A DNA stretch of 19,017 nucleotides from positions 1,095-20,111 of the forward strand of contig JACPOX010000158.1 in assembly GCA_016191305.1 (NCBI GenBank). Reading direction: 5' to 3'. Shown in pieces: positions 9,235 through 16,506 of this stretch. A program made the position numbers and the translations under genes. This stretch comes from Legionella longbeachae. GTDB taxonomy: Bacteria; Pseudomonadota; Gammaproteobacteria; Legionellales; Legionellaceae. Each line of letters opens with the position of its first letter. Position 1 is the first letter of the stretch. The notes beneath the pieces are model-generated. The model searched no databases, was not told the origin of the DNA, and saw only the letters and a program-made list of their open reading frames with translations.

Positions 9235-10108
9235 TGTTTTCCTCCATCAATTGGTCTAGTTTTTTTTCATATTGATAATATCCAAGTACTTCGTAAAGCT
9301 CTTCACGTGTTTGCATCTTTTCTAACATGGATTTTTGTGTCCCTTCATGAAGAATTGCCTGATATGTATTTAATGCAGCTTGTGACATCGCTCTGAACGC
9401 ACTGAGAGGATATAAAATTAAAGATACCCCAACCAGACCAAGCTCTTCTCGGCTAAATAAAGGGGTTTTACCAAATTCAGTAATATTAGCTAATACAGGA
9501 ACCTTAACAGATTGGGTAAAAGTTCGATATTCATCTAAACGAGCCATCGCTTCAGGGAATATCATATCAGCGCCTAGTTCAACACAAAATAATGCCCTTT
9601 CAATAGCTGCATTCATTCCTTCAACCGCATAAGCATCTGTTCTTGCCATAATTACAAAATCAGGATCTTGACGTGCATCAACGGCTGCCTTAATTCGATC
9701 CCCCATTTCTTTCAGTGAAACTATAGCCTTATTTGGTCTATGCCCACAACGCTTTGCAAGAATTTGATCTTCAATATGAATGGCAGCAACTCCAGTTTTT
9801 TCCATGAGTTTTACTGTTCTTGCAATATTAAAAGCATGCCCCCAACCAGTATCCACATCTACAAGAAGCGGCAAAGAGCAAATTTCTGTAATTCTTCGTG
9901 CATCTTCAAGAACTTGTGACAAATTGGTCATTCCGAGATCGGGCAAACCATATGAGGCATTAGCAACCCCTGCTCCAGAAAGATATATTGCTTTAGCTCC
10001 AGCAAATTGAGCCAACATAGCGGAATAAGCATTAATAGTGCCTAATATTGGTAAAGGTTTATTTTCGTTGATTGTCTGTTTGAAGGCTTTGCCCATTGAA
10101 CTGACCAT
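9224..10108 (-). CDS. prpB: 2-methylisocitrate lyase
   Basis: PrpB cleaves 2-methylisocitrate to pyruvate and succinate, the last step of the methylcitrate cycle. It belongs to the isocitrate lyase/PEP mutase barrel family. At 294 residues it matches the E. coli enzyme (296). The catalytic motif K119-R-C-G-H123 holds the general-acid/base cysteine C121. D57 in LPDLG and D84/D86 in LLVDVDTG correspond to the metal-binding aspartates. FVIMARTDA and [11 protein letters not shown] are family-conserved. The first ATG (10108) has GGAG about 9 bases upstream; a second in-frame ATG, four codons later, is possible. It is the first gene of prpBCD, 65 bp after mnmC, with its own promoter. No PrpR regulator, acnD or prpF is adjacent. 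Confidence 0.94.
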   Translation of the reverse strand: MVSSMGKAFKQTINENKPLPILGTINAYSAMLAQFAGAKAIYLSGAGVANASYGLPDLGMTNLSQVLEDARRITEICSLPLLVDVDTGWGHAFNIARTVKLMEKTGVAAIHIEDQILAKRCGHRPNKAIVSLKEMGDRIKAAVDARQDPDFVIMARTDAYAVEGMNAAIERALFCVELGADMIFPEAMARLDEYRTFTQSVKVPVLANITEFGKTPLFSREELGLVGVSLILYPLSAFRAMSQAALNTYQAILHEGTQKSMLEKMQTREELYEVLGYYQYEKKLDQLMEENNEC

Positions 10109-10148
10109 TCGTTGGCACTCCTTGATCTTTGTTTATAAAGAAATTAGT

Positions 10149-10177
10149 ATTATGCTCTAATGAGAAATTCATCTCAA
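10149..10177 (-). promoter_or_regulatory. sigma-70-type promoter for prpBCD
   Basis: On the minus strand TTGAGA (10177-10172) and CATAAT (10154-10149) are separated by exactly 17 bp. Each differs from consensus at one position. The expected start near 10142 leaves about 34 nt of leader before prpB. The -35 box overlaps the mnmC stop codon (10174-10176), so the operon can be read on its own as well as from mnmC. A PrpR/sigma-54 type (-24/-12) element was not seen. Confidence 0.6.
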
Positions 10178-12180
10178 TCGATTTTAACTTGTCCTCTAAT
10201 TATATTTTTAATTAGAAAACGTGCGGGAGATAGCGCTCGTTGTAAATCTCTAGGTAAAATACCCATTTCATTATTAATTAAAGAAGCTAAGTACTCTGCA
10301 GATAAAGGTATGGTCGTTAACCCGCGTGAACCAAATCCTGTACAAACATATAATCCTGGATAATAAGGTCCTGGTTGGGCAATCCATCGTTTCGCATTAG
10401 TTTCTAATAAAGAAAACAAAGAAATAAATTTCTTAGCATCTGCAATTTTGCCTACCAAAGGCAGATAATCCGGTGTAGTTGTTCTGATTCCTGCCCAATG
10501 ATTTTTTACAGTCTTAGACCATAAAATATCAGGAGCTATTTGCTCAAGCTTAGTAAGATTCAATTGATCATCTTGGTCTTTTATTTCCGCTAATGCAGTT
10601 TTTAACTCATAAGTCGCACCTAATTGATGTATGCCATGGACCGCGGGAAGAACGTGTCCTTCTGAGCATAAAGGTACTTTCAATTGAATGCTTTGTTGTG
10701 TCGCTGAAATTGCTGTCATTTGACCACGAATAGGTTTTACAGGTAAGTGCTGTGTTTCTCTAAAGGAATTTACTTGATAACCATTGGCTAAAATTAATAC
10801 CTCTGTTTCTAAGTTATTGACTATCCACTTCTTATCAAAAATTAGTTGATCTACAGCACAATTTGTTTCTACAGAAATTCCTTCTCTATCAATTAAAAAC
10901 TTACATAAAGCGGGTGAATTGATCCATCCTGATAAAGGTATGAATAATGCGGACTGTTGCAATGATAAGCCCGATAATTCTGATGCTCCCTGGGCATCTA
11001 CTAAAGAACCCAATTCCGGATAATGGTTAAGCCAGGCTGATAAATTAGACTGTGCTGTTTGTTCTTTTTTATTATATGCAAGGAGTAATGAACCATTTAA
11101 CTCACCAAGATCAGCTTTATTTAAAATAAATTGATAGGTTCGAGCCGCATATAAAAATGCAGATAACATAAATTGAGTCAAAGGAGAATGATAAGCGGAA
11201 AGCTTGGGAAATAAAACAGCTTGTTGATTTGCTGAACCTGCACTACCTACATCGTTTAGCTCATCAATGAGTTTGACTTTCCATCCCCGTTGAGCAAGTG
11301 AATATGCAGTAAAACAACCAGCTAATCCAGCCCCAATAATAACTGCAGACTTTTTTGAATGAGTTTTCGGTATGCTTACATGCCATGGGGTATTTCGTTT
11401 TCCGACAAACGCTGATGGTAATTGAGAAAAACGTGCACAAATCATATGGCGTTTAGGCCCAAACCCTTTCCTTTTTTCAACTATAAAACCATATTGATTT
11501 AAAGTTGATTTAACAGATCCTGCTGCAGTATAAGTTGCCAAAGTTGTATCTTTTTTGGATAACATGGCAACTACTTTAATTAAGGGTTCAGACCACATAC
11601 TTTTATTTTTAGATGGGGCAAAACCATCAAGATACCATGCATCAACAAATGAAGTTCTGAGGTGATTTTCAAGTTTGGATTCTCCACATATTAATAATTG
11701 CTCAAAACATTCAAGAGCATCACCTAGCATGAGAGTTAAGCTCACTCTGCCATTACAAAATGAAAGATGATGATATCCTGGAGTTAATATCGGGTAACTT
11801 GCTATAAGTTCTTTCGCTTGTTTGTTTAATTGTGGCCAAAAAGAAAGACTTTTAGTTAAATCTTCAAGAGATAATGGATTTTTTTCACAAGAAATAAAAT
11901 GTAATTGGGATTGGGGCGGAGCGTATTGTTCCCATAAACTCCAGCTCAGAAGAAAATTTAACCCAGTACCAAAACCTGTTTCTGCTATTGTAAATAGATG
12001 AGGGTCAGCAGGTAAGGACTGCCAACGTTTTATCAAATTATTCCCATTGATAAATACATAAAAACTTTGTCCTATGCCTCCTTCGGAAGAATGATAAATA
12101 TCATTGTACTGAATGGAAAAAGGCAGAGCTCCTTGCCAATCCAGCTCGGCCTTTTCAATGGGTATAAAAAAATTACTCAC
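10174..12180 (-). CDS. mnmC: bifunctional tRNA 5-methylaminomethyl-2-thiouridine biosynthesis protein MnmC
   Basis: MnmC finishes the modified wobble uridine (position 34) in tRNAs that read split codon boxes. Its FAD-dependent C-terminal domain turns cmnm5(s2)U into nm5(s2)U, and its N-terminal methyltransferase domain makes mnm5(s2)U with SAM. The 668 residues equal the E. coli length. The SAM-binding loop ETGFGTGLNFL is at 67-77, followed by the DAWYLDGFAPSKN active-site stretch near 176-190. The FAD Rossmann motif GAGLAGCFTAYSLA starts near residue 280, and GFGSRGLTTIPLSAEYLA near 630 closes the FAD domain. The start is GTG at 12180, sharing 8 bp with the end of the transporter gene (GTGAGTAA). 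There is no clear ribosome-binding site, which suggests coupling to the upstream gene. Confidence 0.94.
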   Translation of the reverse strand: MSNFFIPIEKAELDWQGALPFSIQYNDIYHSSEGGIGQSFYVFINGNNLIKRWQSLPADPHLFTIAETGFGTGLNFLLSWSLWEQYAPPQSQLHFISCEKNPLSLEDLTKSLSFWPQLNKQAKELIASYPILTPGYHHLSFCNGRVSLTLMLGDALECFEQLLICGESKLENHLRTSFVDAWYLDGFAPSKNKSMWSEPLIKVVAMLSKKDTTLATYTAAGSVKSTLNQYGFIVEKRKGFGPKRHMICARFSQLPSAFVGKRNTPWHVSIPKTHSKKSAVIIGAGLAGCFTAYSLAQRGWKVKLIDELNDVGSAGSANQQAVLFPKLSAYHSPLTQFMLSAFLYAARTYQFILNKADLGELNGSLLLAYNKKEQTAQSNLSAWLNHYPELGSLVDAQGASELSGLSLQQSALFIPLSGWINSPALCKFLIDREGISVETNCAVDQLIFDKKWIVNNLETEVLILANGYQVNSFRETQHLPVKPIRGQMTAISATQQSIQLKVPLCSEGHVLPAVHGIHQLGATYELKTALAEIKDQDDQLNLTKLEQIAPDILWSKTVKNHWAGIRTTTPDYLPLVGKIADAKKFISLFSLLETNAKRWIAQPGPYYPGLYVCTGFGSRGLTTIPLSAEYLASLINNEMGILPRDLQRALSPARFLIKNIIRGQVKID

Positions 12181-13702
12181 ATATAACTACTCGATTAGAA
12201 GACAAAGTATTTGATTCATTTACATCAGACTGCTTTTTTTCCTGAATTAACTTGCGTAATTTGGGAACAAGAACAAAAAGTACAACTGAAGAACCGATAG
12301 CAAATAGTCCTAGCATTAAAAACACATGACTGTAACCATTATTCGTTATTAAAGGTGAAACGCTATCTTGGCCAGCAATCATCAAGTTGGAACTATAACT
12401 AGATAAGGTCGCTCCAATACCAGAATTTAACATCCACATTCCCATCATGATACCTTGCAATGATGTAGGAGCCAGATAACCTATCATAGCATAACCAATC
12501 GGAGATATTAAAAGCTCGCCTATACTTTGTAAAATGTAACTGATAATAATCCAGCTAGGGCTAATTAATCCCTCATAATTAGCATAAGTTATACCAATAG
12601 GCAATATTACAAAAGCGGTACCAATAAATAATAAAGCTAGAGCAAATTGCGTAGGAATATTAATCTGCACTCCATTTGCGCGCATTTTATGTAAGATTAT
12701 TCCTAACAATGGCCCCCCTATAACTATTGCTACGGTATTAATGTTTTGGAACCATTGTGGTGGAATGATTAGGTTGCCATATTCTCTTTGCACATTATGG
12801 TCTATAAAGACTGTAAGACCCATGGGGGCTATTTGATAAAGCATCCAAAAAACTGTACCCACAATCATAAGTACAGCAAAAGCAACCATTTTATTTCTAG
12901 CATCTATTGTGGATTGTTGTTTTGCAAGATGGAGAATTACCCCCAACATCACAACTCCTGTCACTAATACTAATTTTTTAGCCCAGTCAGCATATTGGAG
13001 CATTTGACTTAAAAAGAAAGGAAGGATCAAAATCAGCATAATACCAAAAAGAATCGCTCTTTTTTGAGAGACTTTATCCTTTTTCGAAAAAATTGTCTCT
13101 TTATCGGCTAATTGCTGCCAACAGTATAAACAAATAACTAACGCAACTAAGTTCCCTAAACTACTGAGCAAGAAAAGCCGCTCATAATTTTGAGTTAGCT
13201 GAAATATTCCGCTCAAACTAAAACCAACAAAAAAACCTATGTTCATACCGGCATAATTCATAAGAAAAGCTGTCTCTCTCCGCGTATCTTCAGGAGAAAA
13301 GCGTTGAGTTAGCATGCAATTTAAACAAGTTACATTCAAACCAGAACCAGTTAAAAAAGCTGCTAAACCATAATACAGGAAAGATATACTACCCACTGAC
13401 AACAAAATACACCCTATAATTTGAGCCACCATTCCTATACAAAATAAGGCACGATTCGATAATAAACGACCTCCCCAAAAACCTCCTAACAAATGCAAGC
13501 CATAATTAAAAGCAATGAAAACTCCCATAATGCTATTGGCTGCATGTACGTGCAAACCTAGCTTTCCTTCCATATATAAAACTAGGGTTGAGTACAAAAC
13601 ACTAAAGCTTAGAGTCGAGACAATTTGAATAAAAAAAAGAGGAATAATACCTTGAGGCATTGATTTTAGAAATTCCTTTTTACTTGTCAATATAGACATC
13701 AT
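12173..13702 (-). CDS. POT/PTR-family proton-dependent peptide transporter
   Basis: This is a 509-residue inner-membrane carrier of the proton-dependent oligopeptide transporter family (major facilitator superfamily), with 12-14 predicted helices. Family features are clear in the C-terminal half: PPQWFQNINTVAIVIGGPLL (helix 7 region), then ELLISPIGYAMIGYLAP and GIMMGMWML (helices 10-11). The essential glutamate of helix 10 is kept (GELLISP). The helix-1 ExxERF proton-coupling motif is absent: where related proteins have E-L-W-E-R-F, this has Q-I-V-S-T-L. The substrate is probably di/tripeptides or a related small solute, but this is inference. ATG-ATG at 13702 has AAGGA about 8 bases upstream. 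Its last 8 bases overlap mnmC. Confidence 0.85.
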   Translation of the reverse strand: MMSILTSKKEFLKSMPQGIIPLFFIQIVSTLSFSVLYSTLVLYMEGKLGLHVHAANSIMGVFIAFNYGLHLLGGFWGGRLLSNRALFCIGMVAQIIGCILLSVGSISFLYYGLAAFLTGSGLNVTCLNCMLTQRFSPEDTRRETAFLMNYAGMNIGFFVGFSLSGIFQLTQNYERLFLLSSLGNLVALVICLYCWQQLADKETIFSKKDKVSQKRAILFGIMLILILPFFLSQMLQYADWAKKLVLVTGVVMLGVILHLAKQQSTIDARNKMVAFAVLMIVGTVFWMLYQIAPMGLTVFIDHNVQREYGNLIIPPQWFQNINTVAIVIGGPLLGIILHKMRANGVQINIPTQFALALLFIGTAFVILPIGITYANYEGLISPSWIIISYILQSIGELLISPIGYAMIGYLAPTSLQGIMMGMWMLNSGIGATLSSYSSNLMIAGQDSVSPLITNNGYSHVFLMLGLFAIGSSVVLFVLVPKLRKLIQEKKQSDVNESNTLSSNRVVICE

Positions 13703-13734
13703 ATGACTATCCTTTTAAAACAAAATCGTCCCTG

Positions 13735-13763
13735 AATATGACATGAGGAAAAAATACTGTCTA
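13735..13763 (-). promoter_or_regulatory. candidate sigma-70 promoter for the POT transporter-mnmC unit
   Basis: On the minus strand TAGACA (13763-13758) is followed after 17 bp by CATATT (13740-13735). The -35 box matches consensus at 5 of 6 positions and the -10 box at 4 of 6. The expected leader is about 25-30 nt. The 148-bp gap between hemL and this gene also holds short A/T-rich hairpins (for example gatca-6-tgatc at 13787-13802) but no convincing hemL terminator. Confidence 0.4.
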
Positions 13764-13850
13764 GTGTTTTAAAAATTATTTTGTGATCATTTTATTGATC
13801 TTTTCTAAGGTCTGTTGAGATGTCCGCTTTTGATGAAAAGTCAATGGATT

Positions 13851-15137
13851 TTATTTTTTCAATGACTTAAACACTTCCTCAGCAGCCATTTGGGTCTTAA
13901 TAATTTCTTTCTCTCCATGTGCGCTGGAAACAAATCCAGCTTCATACATCGAAGGTGCAAAATAAACACCTTTAGTTAACATCCCATGATAAAACTTTTT
14001 AAATAAAATCTCATCCGATGCAGCGACGTCAGCATAATCTCTAATGCAGGCTTTATCTGTGAAACAAAAACCAAACATTCCACCTAATGATGCAGTAAAA
14101 AACGGGATGTTAAATGCTTCAGTAACAGAAGCCAATGCTTGCATCAATGTTTGAGTAGTATGGTTTAAATGCGCAAAGAAATCAGGCTTTTCAATTGCAC
14201 TTAAGGTTGCTAGACCTGCCGCCATTGCTAGGGGATTCCCAGAAAGAGTTCCTGCTTGATAAACAGGACCTTCAGGTGCTAAAAAGGACATTATCTCAGC
14301 TCTCCCACCTAAAGCACCAACAGGCATTCCTCCACCAATGACTTTACCTAAGGTAGTAATATCAGGAGTTATTCCAAATAAACCCTGCGCACCAGTGAGG
14401 GCTACTCTGAAACCAGTCATTACCTCATCAAAGATCAACAATGCATTATATTGATCACATAACTCTCGTAAGCCTTTTAAAAATTCCGGATCAGGCAAGA
14501 CAAATCCCATATTTCCTGCTACGGGTTCTAGTATTACTGCAGCAATATCATCAGGAAATTTTTCAAACAATTGTGTTGTTTGTTCCAGATCATTAAAATT
14601 TGCAGTTAATGTATGCTCAGTAATACTTGGCGGTATACCTGGAGTTGAGGGAATACCTAAGGTAAGAAGCCCCGACCCAGCTTTCACCAGCAAACTATCA
14701 CTGTGCCCATGGTAACATCCATTGAATTTAACAAATTTGTTTTTACTAGTAATCCCACGCGCTAATCGGATAGCTGTCATCGTTGCTTCTGTACCTGAAT
14801 TCACCATGCGTACTTTTTCAATTGAGGGAATCAACGAAATAATTTTTTCTGCCAATTGCACTTCAAGTTCAGTTGGAGCTCCAAAACTCATTCCACTATA
14901 AAGCACTTTATTAACTGCATCGATTACTTCGGGATGGCAATGCCCAAGGATTAATGGCCCCCAAGAGCCTACATAATCGATATACTCCTGATCATCTACA
15001 TCAATAAGATAAGCGCCCTTTCCTTGCTTAAAAAAAATCGGATCGCCACCCACACCTTTAAATGCTCGTACAGGTGAATTTACACCACCTGGAATTAGTA
15101 ATTGTGCTTGATGAAATAAATCTGTTGAACGAGTCAT
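13851..15137 (-). CDS. hemL: glutamate-1-semialdehyde 2,1-aminomutase
   Basis: HemL moves the amino group of glutamate-1-semialdehyde to give 5-aminolevulinate, the committed tetrapyrrole precursor in the C5 pathway. It is a cytoplasmic, PLP-dependent class-III aminotransferase-fold enzyme. The PLP lysine is K265 in TTLGKVIGGGMPVGA, the same number as in E. coli. The N-terminal IPGGVNSPVRAF (15-26), the VGSWGPLILGH stretch (56-66), NSGTEATMTAIRLAR (113-127) and the PLP-binding FDEVMTGFR (236-244) are all as expected. The frame runs open to a TTG at 15221, but that lies in the promoter; the ATG at 15137 has GGGGA about 6 bases upstream and aligns with the E. coli N-terminus. This gives 428 residues (E. 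coli 426). Confidence 0.95.
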   Translation of the reverse strand: MTRSTDLFHQAQLLIPGGVNSPVRAFKGVGGDPIFFKQGKGAYLIDVDDQEYIDYVGSWGPLILGHCHPEVIDAVNKVLYSGMSFGAPTELEVQLAEKIISLIPSIEKVRMVNSGTEATMTAIRLARGITSKNKFVKFNGCYHGHSDSLLVKAGSGLLTLGIPSTPGIPPSITEHTLTANFNDLEQTTQLFEKFPDDIAAVILEPVAGNMGFVLPDPEFLKGLRELCDQYNALLIFDEVMTGFRVALTGAQGLFGITPDITTLGKVIGGGMPVGALGGRAEIMSFLAPEGPVYQAGTLSGNPLAMAAGLATLSAIEKPDFFAHLNHTTQTLMQALASVTEAFNIPFFTASLGGMFGFCFTDKACIRDYADVAASDEILFKKFYHGMLTKGVYFAPSMYEAGFVSSAHGEKEIIKTQMAAEEVFKSLKK

Positions 15138-15192
15138 AAAAATCCCCATAATTATGGTGGCATATTTTACAAGTTTTTCGTAAAATTGGCAA

Positions 15193-15221
15193 AATATAAT
15201 AATAAATGCCTCTTCTCTCAA
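15193..15221 (-). promoter_or_regulatory. sigma-70-type promoter for hemL
   Basis: On the minus strand TTGAGA (15221-15216) and TATATT (15198-15193) are spaced by exactly 17 bp, each one mismatch from consensus. The predicted start near 15186 gives a leader of about 49 nt to the ATG at 15137. Its position supports the shorter hemL start. Confidence 0.6.
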
Positions 15222-15265
15222 GTTCCCTTGTTAACCCAATAGATAGAAGAAACAACTGGCATTCA

Positions 15266-15879
15266 TTATAAATGGCTGTGTTTTATTTTGCTCCCAAAGC
15301 TCATACAGTTGATAAAATCATTATATTCTTTACCTTCGGTATTTTGATGAGAATCAGATATTATTTGAAATAAAACAAATTTTGGAAACTGTTTAAAAAT
15401 ATTACCTTCCCTTTTTTTTGCCTTTAACAATGTTCCAGCAGTTATTCTGATTTTTTGATATTCATCTTTATTGTTTTTAAGTGATTCGTTAATTTGTTTG
15501 ATCACTAATTGCCCGATAGTATTATATTGCAAATCAATTTCCGTGACGGATGTGTTAATTTTTAAAGCTTTTAAAATCGCTTCGGCTCCCTCTGCACGAA
15601 TCTTGTTACACTGCAAGCCAATTGACATGATGGATCTGTTTACTTGTAACGCAAATCAATTGATGCGATGGATTTGTTAACTTTTAAAGCCTCTGCAATT
15701 GCTATAACGCCTACATCGCTAAATTGATTATAACTTAAATTAATCGAGGTAATGGTTTCATTAATTTTTAAAACATTTGCAATTTCTTTGGCGTTTTCAT
15801 CGCTAAGCTGATGATCCATCAAATCAATCGAGGTCTGGTTTGTATTTTTGAGTTCATTAATTATTTTCTCAAAGGCCAT
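15266..15879 (-). pseudogene. leucine-rich-repeat protein gene, frameshifted (effector-like)
   Basis: Two overlapping-sense frames together make one LRR protein. The upstream frame (15879 to 15640) has ATIANVLK-like and AIAEALKVNKSIASIDLRY repeats, then stops. The downstream frame (to 15266) resumes with VNRSIMSIGLQCNKI and continues with AEAILKALKINTSVTEIDLQYN. The repeat is about 28 residues (consensus like G-x-x-A-I-A-x-A-L-K-x-N-x-S-I-x-x-I-[DN]-L-x-Y-N), the ribonuclease-inhibitor-like LRR type common in eukaryotes and Legionella effectors. At 15643-15645, only 2 nt separate the Y codon and the next V-N-R, where one repeat predicts 48, so 46 nt seem lost and the frame is shifted. I chose the ATG at 15879; a TTG at 15942 would extend it. 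The final 50 residues show no LRR. Two separately translated short proteins are a less likely reading. Confidence 0.65.
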
Positions 15880-15980
15880 TATGAAGTTCTCATGCAAATC
15901 TAAAAGTCCGTAAATTTTACTTTTAGATCGTAAATTAGTCAATCATAAGTGCTTGATAGGATCAAAATATACAGGGTCTC

Positions 15981-16009
15981 TTTACATAGTGCTCCACAGT
16001 AGATAAATT
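15981..16009 (+). promoter_or_regulatory. candidate sigma-70 promoter for the rubredoxin gene
   Basis: TTTACA (15981-15986) is followed after 17 bp by TAAATT (16004-16009). The -35 box is one mismatch and the -10 box two mismatches from consensus. The predicted start near 16016 leaves about 20 nt before the ATG at 16035, so the ribosome-binding site must be the weak ACGAG. Confidence 0.45.
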
Positions 16010-16034
16010 ACATGTTTTTTTAACGAGTATTAAT

Positions 16035-16211
16035 ATGCAAGAATATAAAAAATTTATTTGTGTCATCTGCGGTTTTATTTACGATGAAGCTGAAGGTTGG
16101 CCTGAAGATGGCATTGAGCCAGGCACACGCTGGGAAGATGTAGCAGAAAACTGGTTCTGTCCTGATTGTGGCGCAGGCAAGGAAGACTTTGATATGGTTG
16201 AAATAGAATAA
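16035..16211 (+). CDS. rubredoxin
   Basis: This 58-residue cytoplasmic electron carrier binds one iron through four cysteines and usually passes electrons to oxygenases, reductases or peroxide-detoxifying enzymes. The two CxxC knuckles are C9-V-I-C12-G and C42-P-D-C45-G, 29 residues apart, exactly as in the family. The conserved aromatic core (Y4, Y16, W22, W33, W40, F41) and the [11 protein letters not shown] stretch are also typical. The start has only weak ribosome-binding similarity (ACGAG, about 7 bases upstream). It lies on the opposite strand to both neighbours, between the broken LRR gene and a GC-rich inverted repeat. No rubredoxin reductase or alkane hydroxylase gene is nearby, so the partner is unknown. 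Its size and clean motifs leave little doubt. Confidence 0.95.
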   Translation: MQEYKKFICVICGFIYDEAEGWPEDGIEPGTRWEDVAENWFCPDCGAGKEDFDMVEIE

Positions 16212-16230
16212 AATAACGTCATAAAAGTCT

Positions 16231-16454
16231 CTTGAAAATGTAGGTTGGGCCCCTGGCCTAATGGCGCTGCCTTAAGGCAAAAAACCCGGTTTTCCTACGT
16301 CCTGCGGCTTGTCCGCAGGATCCAGGGCTCTGGGCACAGAGCGAGATTTCTGGATCCCGCGAACAAGTCGCGGGACGTAGTGCATAGAGAGAAAGAGCTT
16401 AAGGCAGCGCCATTAGGCCCCTGGCCCAACGGAGTAAAGCTAAGGCTTGAAAAT
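16231..16454. repeat. 9-bp direct repeat flanking the inverted repeat, possible target-site duplication
   Basis: cttgaaaat occurs at 16231-16239 and again at 16446-16454, just outside the inverted repeat. Such duplications are made when transposable elements insert. The right copy lies 15 bp beyond the end of the recognised outer arm, so the element would have to extend to about 16445. A chance match in AT-rich DNA is possible. Confidence 0.35.
16244..16430. repeat. GC-rich nested inverted repeat with internal hairpins (dispersed-element-like)
   Basis: Outer arms of 33 nt (16244-16276 and 16398-16430) are reverse complements with 3 adjacent mismatches. Inside are inner arms of 31 nt (16295-16325 and 16350-16380) with 4 differences, each arm itself able to fold into a GC-rich hairpin. 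A short central hairpin (gctctg / cagagc, 16327-16342) lies in between, and a small aaaacccggtttt hairpin near 16280 lies on the left. The element is much richer in G+C than the surrounding genes. It encodes no protein of its own. It sits in the 295-bp gap between the rubredoxin and DUF4419 genes, where I see nothing else of note. It is probably a MITE/REP-like palindromic element, but copy number cannot be seen here. Confidence 0.85.
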
Positions 16455-16506
16455 ATCATTTAATTTCAGGAAGGAATAATTACCTATTTTTTGACTATGC
16501 CATATT

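Noticed and set aside
13787..13802. gatca-6-tgatc hairpin after hemL
   Set aside because: The stem is only 5 bp and AT-rich and is not followed by a T-run on the hemL strand, so I do not call a terminator.
15138..15221. Longer hemL start (28 extra residues)
   Set aside because: The extension begins with TTG, overlies the predicted promoter and has no counterpart in HemL.
15058..15255. Minus-strand frame of 65 codons over the hemL 5' end
   Set aside because: It is an out-of-frame shadow of hemL and its promoter region.
16245..16463. Plus-strand frame of 72 codons across the nested repeat
   Set aside because: It is made almost wholly of inverted-repeat sequence, has no ribosome-binding site, and repeats itself in the two arms.
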